Shown one piece after another: positions 42,845 to 50,271 of a DNA stretch of 64,000 bases (positions are counted from its first letter, which is position 1; every line of letters starts with the position of its first letter). This DNA comes from Janthinobacterium sp. GW456P (GTDB taxonomy: Bacteria; Pseudomonadota; Gammaproteobacteria; Burkholderiales; Burkholderiaceae_D). The notes beneath the pieces are model-generated. The model saw nothing but the letters and a program-made list of their open reading frames with translations, made no database searches and was not told the origin of the DNA. Position numbers and translations under genes: made by a program. Location of the stretch: assembly GCF_002127655.1 (NCBI RefSeq), contig NZ_NEHB01000032.1:1-64000 (forward strand), written 5' to 3'.

Positions 42845-44383
42845 TTATCGTGCATTCTGCGCCATTTGCCGCAGCTGCCCCTTTAAAATCTTGCCCGTGG
42901 CGGCTGCCGGCAGCGCTTCCATGACGATGATGGCGGACGGGCACTTGTACGGCGACAGGGTCTGCGCCAGCCAGGCCTGCAATTCTGCCACGCTGGCGGG
43001 CTGGCGCGGGTCCAGCTCCACGTAGGCGATGACGTCCTCGTTGCCATCGGCCAGCGTGCGTCCCACCACGGCCGACTGCACCACGGACGGGTGGGCGTTC
43101 AAGGCCGTTTCCACTTCCAGCGGATACACATTGAAGCCGGAGCGGATGATCAGTTCCTTGGTGCGGCCGACGATGAACAGCGCGCCGTCCGGGTCCTGGC
43201 GCGCCATGTCGCCCGTATTGAGCCAGCCGCCATCGCGCATGGTGGCCGCCGTCATGGCCGCTTCGCGGTAATAGCCGGCCATGATGTTCGGCCCGCGTAT
43301 CCATAATTCCCCCGGCTGGCCCGGCGCCACGTCCCGGCCGGCCACGTCGACCACGCGCACTTCCACGCCGGGGATGGGCATGCCCACGGAATCGTCGCGG
43401 CGCGGCGTTTCCAGGCGCGTCTGGCAGATGGTGGGGGCGCTTTCCGTCATGCCGTAGCCATTGTGCAGCGCGGTGCCCAGCAGCTTTTCCACGTCGCGCT
43501 TGAGCGACGGCGCCAGCGGCGAGCCGCCCGCATACGCAAAGCGCAGCCGCGTGGGCAGCGGCGTGTCCGGGCCGCCCAGGGTTTGCAGCAGCTTGGCGTA
43601 CATGGCGGGCACGCCCTGCACGATGGTCAGTCCTTCGTCTTTCAATGCGGCCAGCAGGCCGTCGACGGAAAAGCGCGGCACCAGGTACAGCGCGGCGCCC
43701 GCATACAGGGTGCCCAGGGCCACCGAGGCCAGGCCGTACACGTGCGAAATCGGCAGCACGCCGTAGGCGCGGTCGCTGCAGGTCAGCCCTCGCAGGGTGC
43801 TGGAGACGGCGGCGATGAACAGCAGATTGCGGTGCGTGAGCATCACGCCCTTCGACTGCCCGGTGGTGCCCGTCGTGTAGATCAGCGCGGCCACCTGTTC
43901 GTTGCCGGGCACCGTGTCTTCCGCGATGGCCGCCTCGTTCAACTCGCCCGCCAGCAGTTCGCCCATGCCGTCGACCGTGGCGCTGGCCGCGCCCAGACGC
44001 GCCGCATGCGCGGCCGCTTCCGGCGAGGTGCCGGCCAGGAACAGCACGCGCCGCGCCGAACTGTGCGCGGCGATAGTGTCGATCTCGCGCGCCGACAGGC
44101 GGGCATTGACGTTGACGATCCACGCGTCGATGCTGGCCGCCGCAAAGATCAGCGCCACCTGCAGCGCGCAGTTCTCGCCCACCACCATCAGGCGGTCGCC
44201 GGCGCGCACGTCCAGCTGGCGCAGCAGCTGCGCGGCGCTTGTCACACCGTGCTGCAGCTGGGCGTAAGTCCAGCTGCGGCCACCTTCATGCAGCGCGGGC
44301 GCGTCGGGCGCGCGCGCCGCCCAATAGATGGGGATGGCCGACAGGCGCGCCGGCAAGTGGGCCAGCAGGGCGGGAATGTCCAT
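42845..44383 (-). CDS. AMP-forming acyl-CoA synthetase
   Basis: Activates a carboxylic acid to its CoA thioester with ATP. The 512-residue ANL enzyme has the phosphate loop IYTTGTTGQSKGVMLTHRNL near residue 170, GYGMTESAP near residue 315, LNTGDMARQDPDG, RTKELIIRSGFNVYPLEVE, and the catalytic lysine in ATGKILKGQLR near the end. The ATG at 44383 follows AAGGAGG. It is co-directional with the dehydrogenase (11-bp gap) and transporter. The acid could be fatty or aromatic. Confidence 0.9.
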   Translation of the reverse strand: MDIPALLAHLPARLSAIPIYWAARAPDAPALHEGGRSWTYAQLQHGVTSAAQLLRQLDVRAGDRLMVVGENCALQVALIFAAASIDAWIVNVNARLSAREIDTIAAHSSARRVLFLAGTSPEAAAHAARLGAASATVDGMGELLAGELNEAAIAEDTVPGNEQVAALIYTTGTTGQSKGVMLTHRNLLFIAAVSSTLRGLTCSDRAYGVLPISHVYGLASVALGTLYAGAALYLVPRFSVDGLLAALKDEGLTIVQGVPAMYAKLLQTLGGPDTPLPTRLRFAYAGGSPLAPSLKRDVEKLLGTALHNGYGMTESAPTICQTRLETPRRDDSVGMPIPGVEVRVVDVAGRDVAPGQPGELWIRGPNIMAGYYREAAMTAATMRDGGWLNTGDMARQDPDGALFIVGRTKELIIRSGFNVYPLEVETALNAHPSVVQSAVVGRTLADGNEDVIAYVELDPRQPASVAELQAWLAQTLSPYKCPSAIIVMEALPAAATGKILKGQLRQMAQNAR

Positions 44384-44394
44384 CGCGGCCTCCT

Positions 44395-45549
44395 TCACTT
44401 TTGCGCTGCCTTGATCATGTTGCGGGCGATGACGATTTGCTGGATCTGCGTCGTGCCTTCGTAGATGCGGAACAGGCGCACGTCGCGGTAGAAGCGCTCG
44501 GCCGCGTATTCGCTGATGTAGCCGGCGCCGCCGTGGATCTGCACGGAGCGGTCGGCCACCCTGCCGCACATTTCGGAGGCGAACAGTTTGCAGCACGACG
44601 CTTCCGTCGAGATGTCTTCCTTGTTGTCGCGCCGGCGCGCCGCGTCGAGCACCATGCTGCGCGCCGCGTAAATCTCGGCCTTGCTGTCGGCCAGCATGGC
44701 CTGGATCAGCTGGAATTCGGCGATGGGCTGGCCGAACTGCTGGCGCTCCATCGCGTAGGCGAGGGCGTCGGCCAGCATGCGTTCGGCCGCGCCCACGCAG
44801 ACGGCGGCGATGTGCAGCCGGCCCTTGTCGAGCACCTTCATGGCGGTTTTAAAACCCACGCCTTCCTTGCCGCCGATGACGTTCGCGGCCGGTACGCGGC
44901 AGTTTTCGAAGATGACGTCGCAGGTATGCGCGCCTTGCTGGCCCATTTTCTTGTCGATTTTTCCCAGCGAGAGGCCCGGCGTATCCTTTTCCACGATGAA
45001 GGCGGAGATGGCCGAGGCGCCGCGCTTGACGGGGTCCGTGCGGGCCATGACGGTGAAGATGCTCGCTTCGGGCGCGTTGGTGATATAGCGCTTGCTGCCG
45101 TTGAGAATATAAAAGTCGCCATCGCGCACGGCCGTCGTACGCAGCGAGGCCGCATCCGACCCCGATCCCGCTTCCGTCAGCGCGAACGAGCCGATGATCT
45201 CGCCGGCCGCCAGCTTGGGCAGATAGTATTGTTTTTGCGCTTCCGTGCCGTCAATGACGATGCCTTGCGAGCCGATGCCGTTGTTCGTGCCGATCAGCGA
45301 GCGGAAGGCGGGCGAGGTGCGGGCGATTTCAAAGGCGACCCGCACTTCCTCTTCCATGCTCAGTTCCAGGCCGCCGTAGGCTTCCGGGATGGACAGGCCG
45401 AACAGGCCCAGTTCGCGCATCTGCGCCACGATGGCGGGCGGGATCGTGTCCGTTTCAGCCACCAGCGCCTCGTTCGGCACCAGCACTTCGCGCACGAAGC
45501 GGGAGATGCTGCCCAGCAGGATGTTCAGGGTTTCTTCGTCGCGTATCAT
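44395..45549 (-). CDS. Acyl-CoA dehydrogenase
   Basis: The 384-residue FAD enzyme oxidises an acyl-CoA to a 2,3-enoyl-CoA. Signatures are FALTEAGSGSDAASLRTTAV near residue 125, QIHGGAGYISEYAAERFYRDVR and YEGTTQIQQIVIARNM near the end, which holds the catalytic Glu. Together with the ligase it would start beta-oxidation of the imported acid, for example a side chain of a phenylpropanoid or a medium-chain fatty acid. No hydratase or thiolase gene is in the cluster. Confidence 0.92.
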   Translation of the reverse strand: MIRDEETLNILLGSISRFVREVLVPNEALVAETDTIPPAIVAQMRELGLFGLSIPEAYGGLELSMEEEVRVAFEIARTSPAFRSLIGTNNGIGSQGIVIDGTEAQKQYYLPKLAAGEIIGSFALTEAGSGSDAASLRTTAVRDGDFYILNGSKRYITNAPEASIFTVMARTDPVKRGASAISAFIVEKDTPGLSLGKIDKKMGQQGAHTCDVIFENCRVPAANVIGGKEGVGFKTAMKVLDKGRLHIAAVCVGAAERMLADALAYAMERQQFGQPIAEFQLIQAMLADSKAEIYAARSMVLDAARRRDNKEDISTEASCCKLFASEMCGRVADRSVQIHGGAGYISEYAAERFYRDVRLFRIYEGTTQIQQIVIARNMIKAAQK

Positions 45550-45587
45550 CGGGTTCCTCGTGCTGTCATTGAGAAGGGGCGCGCAGT

Positions 45588-46424
45588 CTAACCGCGGCCC
45601 AGGTTTTTTTCCACTGTCTTGACCAGGGCCACCAGGCGCGGTCCCAGGTCACCTTCGAGTTTTTCGCGCGACAGCAAAAAGGCGGGGCCGCCGCAATTGA
45701 AGGCCATCACCTGTTCGCCGTCGGCACCCAGCATGGGCACGCCCACGGCATGCACGTCGTTCTGCCACTCGCCGGCCGAGATGCAAAAGCCCCGGTCCTG
45801 GTAATCCCTGAAGCCTTGTTCGATGCCGGCCTTGATGCGCGGCCAGCGCTCCGTCTCGTGCACGCGCGCATGGTCCATCAGATAGTCGCGCTCGGCCTGC
45901 GGCAGGATGCACAGCAGGGCCTTGCCCATGGCCGTCGTCGTCAGGGGAATGCGCGAGCCGACGTCGAGGCGCAGCGTGACGTTGGCGCTGCTGCGGCACG
46001 TTTCCACGTAGACCATGCTGAGGCGGTCGCGCGTGCCCAGCGACACGGAGGCTTGCGCGTGTTCGGCCAGTTCCTCCATCAGTGGGCGCGCCATCTTGCG
46101 CACGTCGAGGTTCGACAGCATGCGGTAGCCGAGGGCCAGCACGCCGGCGCCCAGCTGGTACTTGCCCAGGCTGTCCGAATAATTGAGATAGCCGAGTTTG
46201 GTGAGGGTGTAGGTGAGGCGCGAAATCGTCGGTTTCGGAATGCCCGTGCGCTTGGCCATCTCGGCGTTCGACAGATAGACTTCGCCGGGTCGAAAGCACC
46301 GCAGCACTTCCAGGCCGCGCGCCAGCGCGTTGACGAACTGGCGGTCCTTGCCTTCCTCGTCGTCGCTGAAGACGATGATTTCCGGATCTGCCGCGGCCTG
46401 AATATTTGTCATGTTTGCATCCAT
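45588..46424 (-). CDS. IclR-family transcriptional regulator (PcaR/PobR-like)
   Basis: The 278-residue regulator has a winged helix at about residues 27-90 (RQFVNALARGLEVLRCF, then MAKRTGIPKPTISRLTYTL) and an effector domain with SVSLGTRDRLSMVYVETCR, MGKALLC and the C-terminal VHAVGVPMLGADG. This pattern is frequent in regulators of aromatic acid catabolism. It stands at the head of the dehydrogenase-ligase-transporter cluster and probably controls it. A TTCGC-ACA-GCGAA operator lies 68 bases upstream. Confidence 0.9.
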   Translation of the reverse strand: MDANMTNIQAAADPEIIVFSDDEEGKDRQFVNALARGLEVLRCFRPGEVYLSNAEMAKRTGIPKPTISRLTYTLTKLGYLNYSDSLGKYQLGAGVLALGYRMLSNLDVRKMARPLMEELAEHAQASVSLGTRDRLSMVYVETCRSSANVTLRLDVGSRIPLTTTAMGKALLCILPQAERDYLMDHARVHETERWPRIKAGIEQGFRDYQDRGFCISAGEWQNDVHAVGVPMLGADGEQVMAFNCGGPAFLLSREKLEGDLGPRLVALVKTVEKNLGRG

Positions 46425-46492
46425 TTTCGAACTCCGTGGAAATCAGTTTGCCTAGCCGAATCTCGCGTGTCAACCGTTTTGTGAAACATTCG

Positions 46493-46505
46493 TTCGCACA
46501 GCGAA
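46493..46505. promoter_or_regulatory. Candidate IclR-family operator
   Basis: TTCGC and GCGAA flank ACA, a short palindrome of the form commonly bound by IclR-family regulators. It lies 68 bases upstream of the IclR gene in the intergenic region shared with the divergent receptor, as expected for autoregulation. Confidence 0.45.
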
Positions 46506-46509
46506 ATGC

Positions 46510-46535
46510 TGCACTGCATGAAACAGTGCATGAAA
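46510..46535. repeat. Combined inverted and direct repeat
   Basis: TGCACTG (46510-46516) and CAGTGCA (46524-46530) form a 7-bp dyad, and TGCATGAAA occurs twice at a 12-bp offset (46515-46523 and 46527-46535). It sits between the IclR operator and the first ModE-like box. The function is unknown. Confidence 0.4.
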
Positions 46536-46580
46536 TTTGCCTCGAAAATTGACTTGCGCAGGGGTTTCCCGCCTTGTCGC

Positions 46581-46613
46581 TTGAGCATCGCAATATACGT
46601 CTGTATATTGCGC
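46581..46613 (+). promoter_or_regulatory. ModE-like box 1 with embedded promoter hexamers
   Basis: Perfect 10-bp arms CGCAATATAC and GTATATTGCG around GTCT (46589-46612) match the ModE pattern (CGC-A/T-ATATA, six bases, TATAT-x-x-CG). The same stretch reads TTGAGC (46581-46586), 17 bases, TATATT (46604-46609), a sigma-70 layout, so a bound regulator would cover the promoter. A transcript from here would have a leader of about 80 bases before the receptor start. Confidence 0.65.
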
Positions 46614-46650
46614 TGTTGCGTGACGGCCGCCGCAGAGGTGGTCGCTTTTT

Positions 46651-46682
46651 TTGAGCATCGCTATATAAGACGATATATAACG
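46651..46682 (+). promoter_or_regulatory. ModE-like box 2 with embedded promoter hexamers
   Basis: ATCGCTATATA (46657-46667), AGACGA, then TATATAACG (46674-46682) agrees with the ModE consensus even in its asymmetric C/A pair. TTGAGC (46651-46656), 17 bases and TATATA (46674-46679) again give a promoter layout. It ends 12 bases before the receptor ATG and repeats the 11-base TTGAGCATCGC of box 1 exactly 70 bp downstream. Confidence 0.7.
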
Positions 46683-46694
46683 GAAGAGAACAAG

Positions 46695-48689
46695 ATGACG
46701 ATGGTGAAACAGGTAATGGCAGGCGCCGTGACGCTGGCGCTGGCGCAGACGGCGCAGACGGTGCAGGCGCAGCAGACAGCAGGCAAAGATGAGCCTGCGC
46801 CGTTCGTGCTGGGCACGGTGACGGTGATCGGCCAGCGCGAGCAGGCAGGCCAAATGGAACAGCAGGTGGGGGCGCAAGTGAGCCGTGCCGAGATGCGCCG
46901 CTTCAACCGCGACAACGTGGGCGACGCCCTGAACCTGCTGTCCGGCGTGTCGCTGTCGACCAATGCGCGCAACGAGAAAACCGTCGCCATCCGCGGCTTC
47001 GATGCGCGCCAGGTGCCGCTGTACATCGACGGCATTCCCGTCTACGTGCCGTATGACGGCTACGTCGATTTCAACCGTTTCACCACCAGCGACCTTGCCG
47101 CCATCCAGGTGGCCAAGGGTTACAGTTCCGTGGCGTATGGCGGCAATACCCTGGGCGGCGCCATCAACCTGGTGTCGCGCAAACCGACGGCTTTGATGGA
47201 AGGCGACAGCTCCGTCGGATTCGGCTCGGGCAGCGAGCGCCAGGTGTCGGCCAACGTGGGAACGAACCAGGGCCTGTGGTATCTGCAGGCGGGCGTGTCG
47301 TATATCGACAGCGACGGTTTTCCCCTGTCGTCCGATTTCCGCCCCACGGCCACGGAAGACGGCGGCATGCGCAACAACGCGTATCGCAAGGACCGCAAGC
47401 TGTCGTTCAAGGTCGGCTACACGCCGGCGGGCGGCGACGAGTATGCACTGAGCTACTACAAGCAGCATGGCGAAAAGGGCCAGCCGCCATCGACGAATCC
47501 CGTGGGCGCGCGCTACTGGCAGTGGCCTTACTGGAACAAGGAGAGCGTGTATGTCGTCTCGCAGACCCGTCTGGGCCAGCAGGAACGCCTGAAACTGCGC
47601 CTGTACCACGACAGCTACGACAATGAAATCACCTCGTTCACCAATGGCAGCTACAGCACCATCAAGACGAGTGGCCAGGGCAGCGTCAGTGGCGGGCGCA
47701 GCATCTATAACGACCGCACGAATGGCGGTGCGGTGGAACTTGAATCGTTCCGACTGGCCGCGCACAGCCTGCGTTTTGTGGCCAGCTACAAGGCCGACGA
47801 GCACCAGGAACTCGACGCCAGAGGCGTGCGCACCACCTGGTACAAGGATGCGCTGTGGACCCTGGGCGCGGAAGACAGCATCGCCCTCAATGCGGCAACG
47901 GAGCTGTCGCTGGGCGCCTCGCGCAACGCGCTGCGCCCGGACACCGTCTACAGCGCCGGCAATGGGTATACCTTGCCGGGCGATCAGTCGGCCAACGACC
48001 TGCAGGCGGGCCTGTTCCACAAGCTGGCGCCAGAGTCGCGCGTATATGCCACCGTGGCGCGCAAGTCGCGCCTGCCGACCCTGAAGGACCGCTATTCGCA
48101 GCGCCTGGGCACGTACATCGAAAATCCGGCCTTGCGCGCGGAAGAGGCAATGAATTATGAGCTGGGCTACCAAGCAAACGTGCGCGGGCTGGCGCTCGAT
48201 GCCGCCGTGTTCTACAGCGACGTAAAGGACAAGATACAGAGCGTGGCGAATGTGGCTGGTGTGCGTGCGCAGATGCGGAATGCGGGCAGGGCGCACATCA
48301 AAGGCGTGGAACTGGGCGTGCGCGGCCGCGCCGGCGCCTGGCTCGATTTCGGCGGCAACTACACGTACACGAACATGAAAAATATCAGCGACCGCGCCAT
48401 CCGCCTGACGGATGTGCCGCGCCACAAGCTGACGGCGCACGCCGTGCTGCACGCGGCGCGCCAGGTCGACGTGGTGGCCATCGCGGAAGCGAACAGCGGC
48501 CGCTGGGTTTCGAACACGCTGGAATTGAAAAGCTTTGCCACCGTGAACCTGAAAGCCGTGGTCCGGCCCTTGCCGGCCTTGAGCCTGGAAGCGGGCGTGA
48601 GCAACCTGGGCGACCGCAATGTCGCGCTGGCCGAGGGTTTCCCCAGCGCGGGCCGCACGTGGCTGGCCAATGCGCAATACCAGTTCTGA
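46695..48689 (+). CDS. TonB-dependent outer-membrane receptor, putatively molybdenum-related
   Basis: The 664-residue receptor has a signal peptide ending AQA (about residue 25), a TonB-box-like FVLGTVTVIG near residue 36, a plug domain (ALNLLSGVSLSTN, IRGFDARQVPLYIDGIPVY, YGGNTLGGAINLVS) and a 22-strand barrel ending in the aromatic QYQF. It imports a large or scarce ligand using TonB energy. Two ModE-like boxes upstream suggest repression by molybdate, and a SUOX-fold gene follows after 27 bases. No Fur box is seen. The start at 46695 has GGAAGAG upstream; the frame before it is promoter DNA. Confidence 0.88.
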   Translation: MTMVKQVMAGAVTLALAQTAQTVQAQQTAGKDEPAPFVLGTVTVIGQREQAGQMEQQVGAQVSRAEMRRFNRDNVGDALNLLSGVSLSTNARNEKTVAIRGFDARQVPLYIDGIPVYVPYDGYVDFNRFTTSDLAAIQVAKGYSSVAYGGNTLGGAINLVSRKPTALMEGDSSVGFGSGSERQVSANVGTNQGLWYLQAGVSYIDSDGFPLSSDFRPTATEDGGMRNNAYRKDRKLSFKVGYTPAGGDEYALSYYKQHGEKGQPPSTNPVGARYWQWPYWNKESVYVVSQTRLGQQERLKLRLYHDSYDNEITSFTNGSYSTIKTSGQGSVSGGRSIYNDRTNGGAVELESFRLAAHSLRFVASYKADEHQELDARGVRTTWYKDALWTLGAEDSIALNAATELSLGASRNALRPDTVYSAGNGYTLPGDQSANDLQAGLFHKLAPESRVYATVARKSRLPTLKDRYSQRLGTYIENPALRAEEAMNYELGYQANVRGLALDAAVFYSDVKDKIQSVANVAGVRAQMRNAGRAHIKGVELGVRGRAGAWLDFGGNYTYTNMKNISDRAIRLTDVPRHKLTAHAVLHAARQVDVVAIAEANSGRWVSNTLELKSFATVNLKAVVRPLPALSLEAGVSNLGDRNVALAEGFPSAGRTWLANAQYQF

Positions 48690-48716
48690 TTTATCACTGT
48701 CATGAAAGGACACAGC

Positions 48717-49256
48717 ATGTTGAAGAAAATATTGGCTGGCTTTACCTCGGTGGCGTTGCTGGCCGCGGCGCCCGCGTGGTCCGCCGTTCCCGCGCCTGCG
48801 CGCGACAACATGAGCCATGCGTTGGCCGTGACGGGCAAGGTGGCAACGCCCTTGACCCTGAAGGTGGCCGACCTGCGCCAGTTGCCGCCCGCGAACGGCG
48901 GAGAGATCGCCGTCACGCGCCACAACGGCGACAAGGCCGAAACCATCACCAGTTACAAGGGCGTGCGCCTGCGCGATATCCTCGACAAGGCGGCGCTCGA
49001 TGCGCCCGGTCACAACGACGCAAAGAAGATCGCCATCATCGCCACGGCCACCGATGGCTATGCGGTGGTGTTTTCCTGGGGCGAGCTGTATAACTCTCCG
49101 GCTGGCGAAGGCGTGATCGTCTACTACGAAAAGAACGGCAAGGCGCTCGACGACGGCGATGGCGAGATCGCCCTCATCTCGGCGAAGGATATCCGCACGG
49201 GTCCGCGCCATGTGAAGTGGCTGAACGCCATCGAGGTGCGCAAGCTGGTGGAGTGA
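48717..49256 (+). CDS. Exported SUOX-fold (molybdopterin-oxidoreductase-like) protein without cysteine
   Basis: The 179-residue protein has a signal peptide (about residues 1-22, ending AWSA). The rest resembles the oxidoreductase molybdopterin-binding (SUOX) domain: LTLKVADLRQLP, ITSYKGVRLRDILDKA, IAIIATATDGYAVVFSWGEL and DIRTGPRHVKWLNAIEVRKL. It contains no cysteine, so the Mo-ligating Cys of sulfite oxidase is missing and catalysis of that type is unlikely. Position directly behind a ModE-boxed receptor suggests a periplasmic binding partner. AAAGGA precedes the ATG at 48717; an ATG at 48702 is less likely. Confidence 0.82.
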   Translation: MLKKILAGFTSVALLAAAPAWSAVPAPARDNMSHALAVTGKVATPLTLKVADLRQLPPANGGEIAVTRHNGDKAETITSYKGVRLRDILDKAALDAPGHNDAKKIAIIATATDGYAVVFSWGELYNSPAGEGVIVYYEKNGKALDDGDGEIALISAKDIRTGPRHVKWLNAIEVRKLVE

Positions 49257-49295
49257 CGCTGTGAAGCTGTGACTGATTGACGCAATGACGAAAAC

Positions 49296-49330
49296 CGCTG
49301 CCGTGGAGCCATCCCCGGCAGCGTTTTTTT
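49296..49330 (+). terminator. Rho-independent terminator after the receptor operon
   Basis: CGCTGCCG (49296-49303) and CGGCAGCG (49316-49323) form an 8-bp stem with a 12-base loop, followed by seven T. Four A before the stem give weaker termination for the convergent hydrolase operon on the other strand. Confidence 0.85.
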
Positions 49331-49344
49331 ACCTTTCCTGTCTA

Positions 49345-50271
49345 CTATCGCAGCGCTTTTTTCATCGCCAGTCCCGCCACGTCGAACAATCCCCGCGCCG
49401 CTGGCGTCAGGCCCGGCATGTGGATGGACGCATGGATCATGCCGTCAAGCTGCACGCATTGCGCGGCCACGCCCTCATCGCGCAGGCGCCGCGCATACGT
49501 CTCGCCCTCGTCATGCAGCGGATCGTATTCGCACACCAGCACTGTCGCTGGCGGCAAGCCTTTCAGCGAGGCGGCGCGCAATGGCGCCGCGTACGCATTG
49601 TCGCCATCGGCCGGTTCGTTCAGGTAGGCCGACCAGCAAAAACGCATCGCTTCCCGGGTCAGCGAATGGCCTTCCGCATAGCGCTGGTAAGACGGCGTGT
49701 CGAAGGCGAAATCGAGCGCCGGGTACAGCAGCAGCTGGTGCGCCAGCGCGGGGCCGGCCTGGTCGCGCGCCATCAGGGCGGCGGCCGCCGCCAGGTTGCC
49801 GCCCGCGCTGTCGCCGCCCACGGCCAGTCGTTTCGCATCGATGCCCAGCGCCGCGCCATGTTCGGCGACCCAACAGACTGCCCGGTAGAAGTCATCGAGC
49901 GGCACGGGAAACTTGTGCTCGGGCGCCAGACGGTAGTCGACGGAAAAAATTACGCAGCCGGTGGCATTGGCCAGCGCGCGGCACGGGTTGTCGTACAGGT
50001 CCAGCGAGCACAGACACCATCCTCCGCCATGCGCGAAGACGATGGCCGGCAGGGCTTTTTCCGTGTCCGCACCGGCCGGCACGTAAGCGCGCACGGTGAG
50101 CGCATGCTCGCCCGGCAGCACGTAATCCTTGATCGACGCGACGTCTTCCAAGGGACCATGCAGCTGGCGCAAGCCCGTTTCCGTGGCCGCGCGCAGGTCC
50201 GCCAGCGAGGCGGGCGGCGGCGCATCCTTTATCTCTTCCAGCCAGTCGGCGATCAGCGGATCGAGGCTCAT
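49345..50271 (-). CDS. Alpha/beta hydrolase, HSL-type esterase
   Basis: The 308-residue esterase of the hormone-sensitive-lipase family has the oxyanion motif HGGGWCLCSLD near residue 84 and nucleophile elbow GDSAGGN near residue 156, with an Asp in CEYDPLHDEGE and a His in GMIHASIHMPG near the C-terminus. Its start overlaps the preceding hydrolase stop by four bases. Third gene of a leftward operon with an epimerase-like and an epoxide-hydrolase-like gene; it may cleave an ester formed or taken up by that pathway. Confidence 0.88.
   Translation of the reverse strand: MSLDPLIADWLEEIKDAPPPASLADLRAATETGLRQLHGPLEDVASIKDYVLPGEHALTVRAYVPAGADTEKALPAIVFAHGGGWCLCSLDLYDNPCRALANATGCVIFSVDYRLAPEHKFPVPLDDFYRAVCWVAEHGAALGIDAKRLAVGGDSAGGNLAAAAALMARDQAGPALAHQLLLYPALDFAFDTPSYQRYAEGHSLTREAMRFCWSAYLNEPADGDNAYAAPLRAASLKGLPPATVLVCEYDPLHDEGETYARRLRDEGVAAQCVQLDGMIHASIHMPGLTPAARGLFDVAGLAMKKALR

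Noticed and set aside
46581-46682. Reading the AT-rich dyads upstream of the TonB receptor as Fur boxes
   Set aside because: A Fur box would show repeated GATAAT hexamers; here the arms are CG-x-x-ATATA with a six-base centre, which fits ModE and not Fur.
46506-46694. N-terminal extension of the TonB receptor by 63 codons
   Set aside because: It would be Cys-rich, would lack a signal peptide at its start, and would cover the dyads and promoter hexamers. ATG 46695 gives a proper signal peptide and ribosome site.
46470-49211. 913-codon frame opposite the TonB receptor
   Set aside because: It spans the receptor, the promoter with ModE boxes and the SUOX gene, and its composition is that of an antisense shadow.
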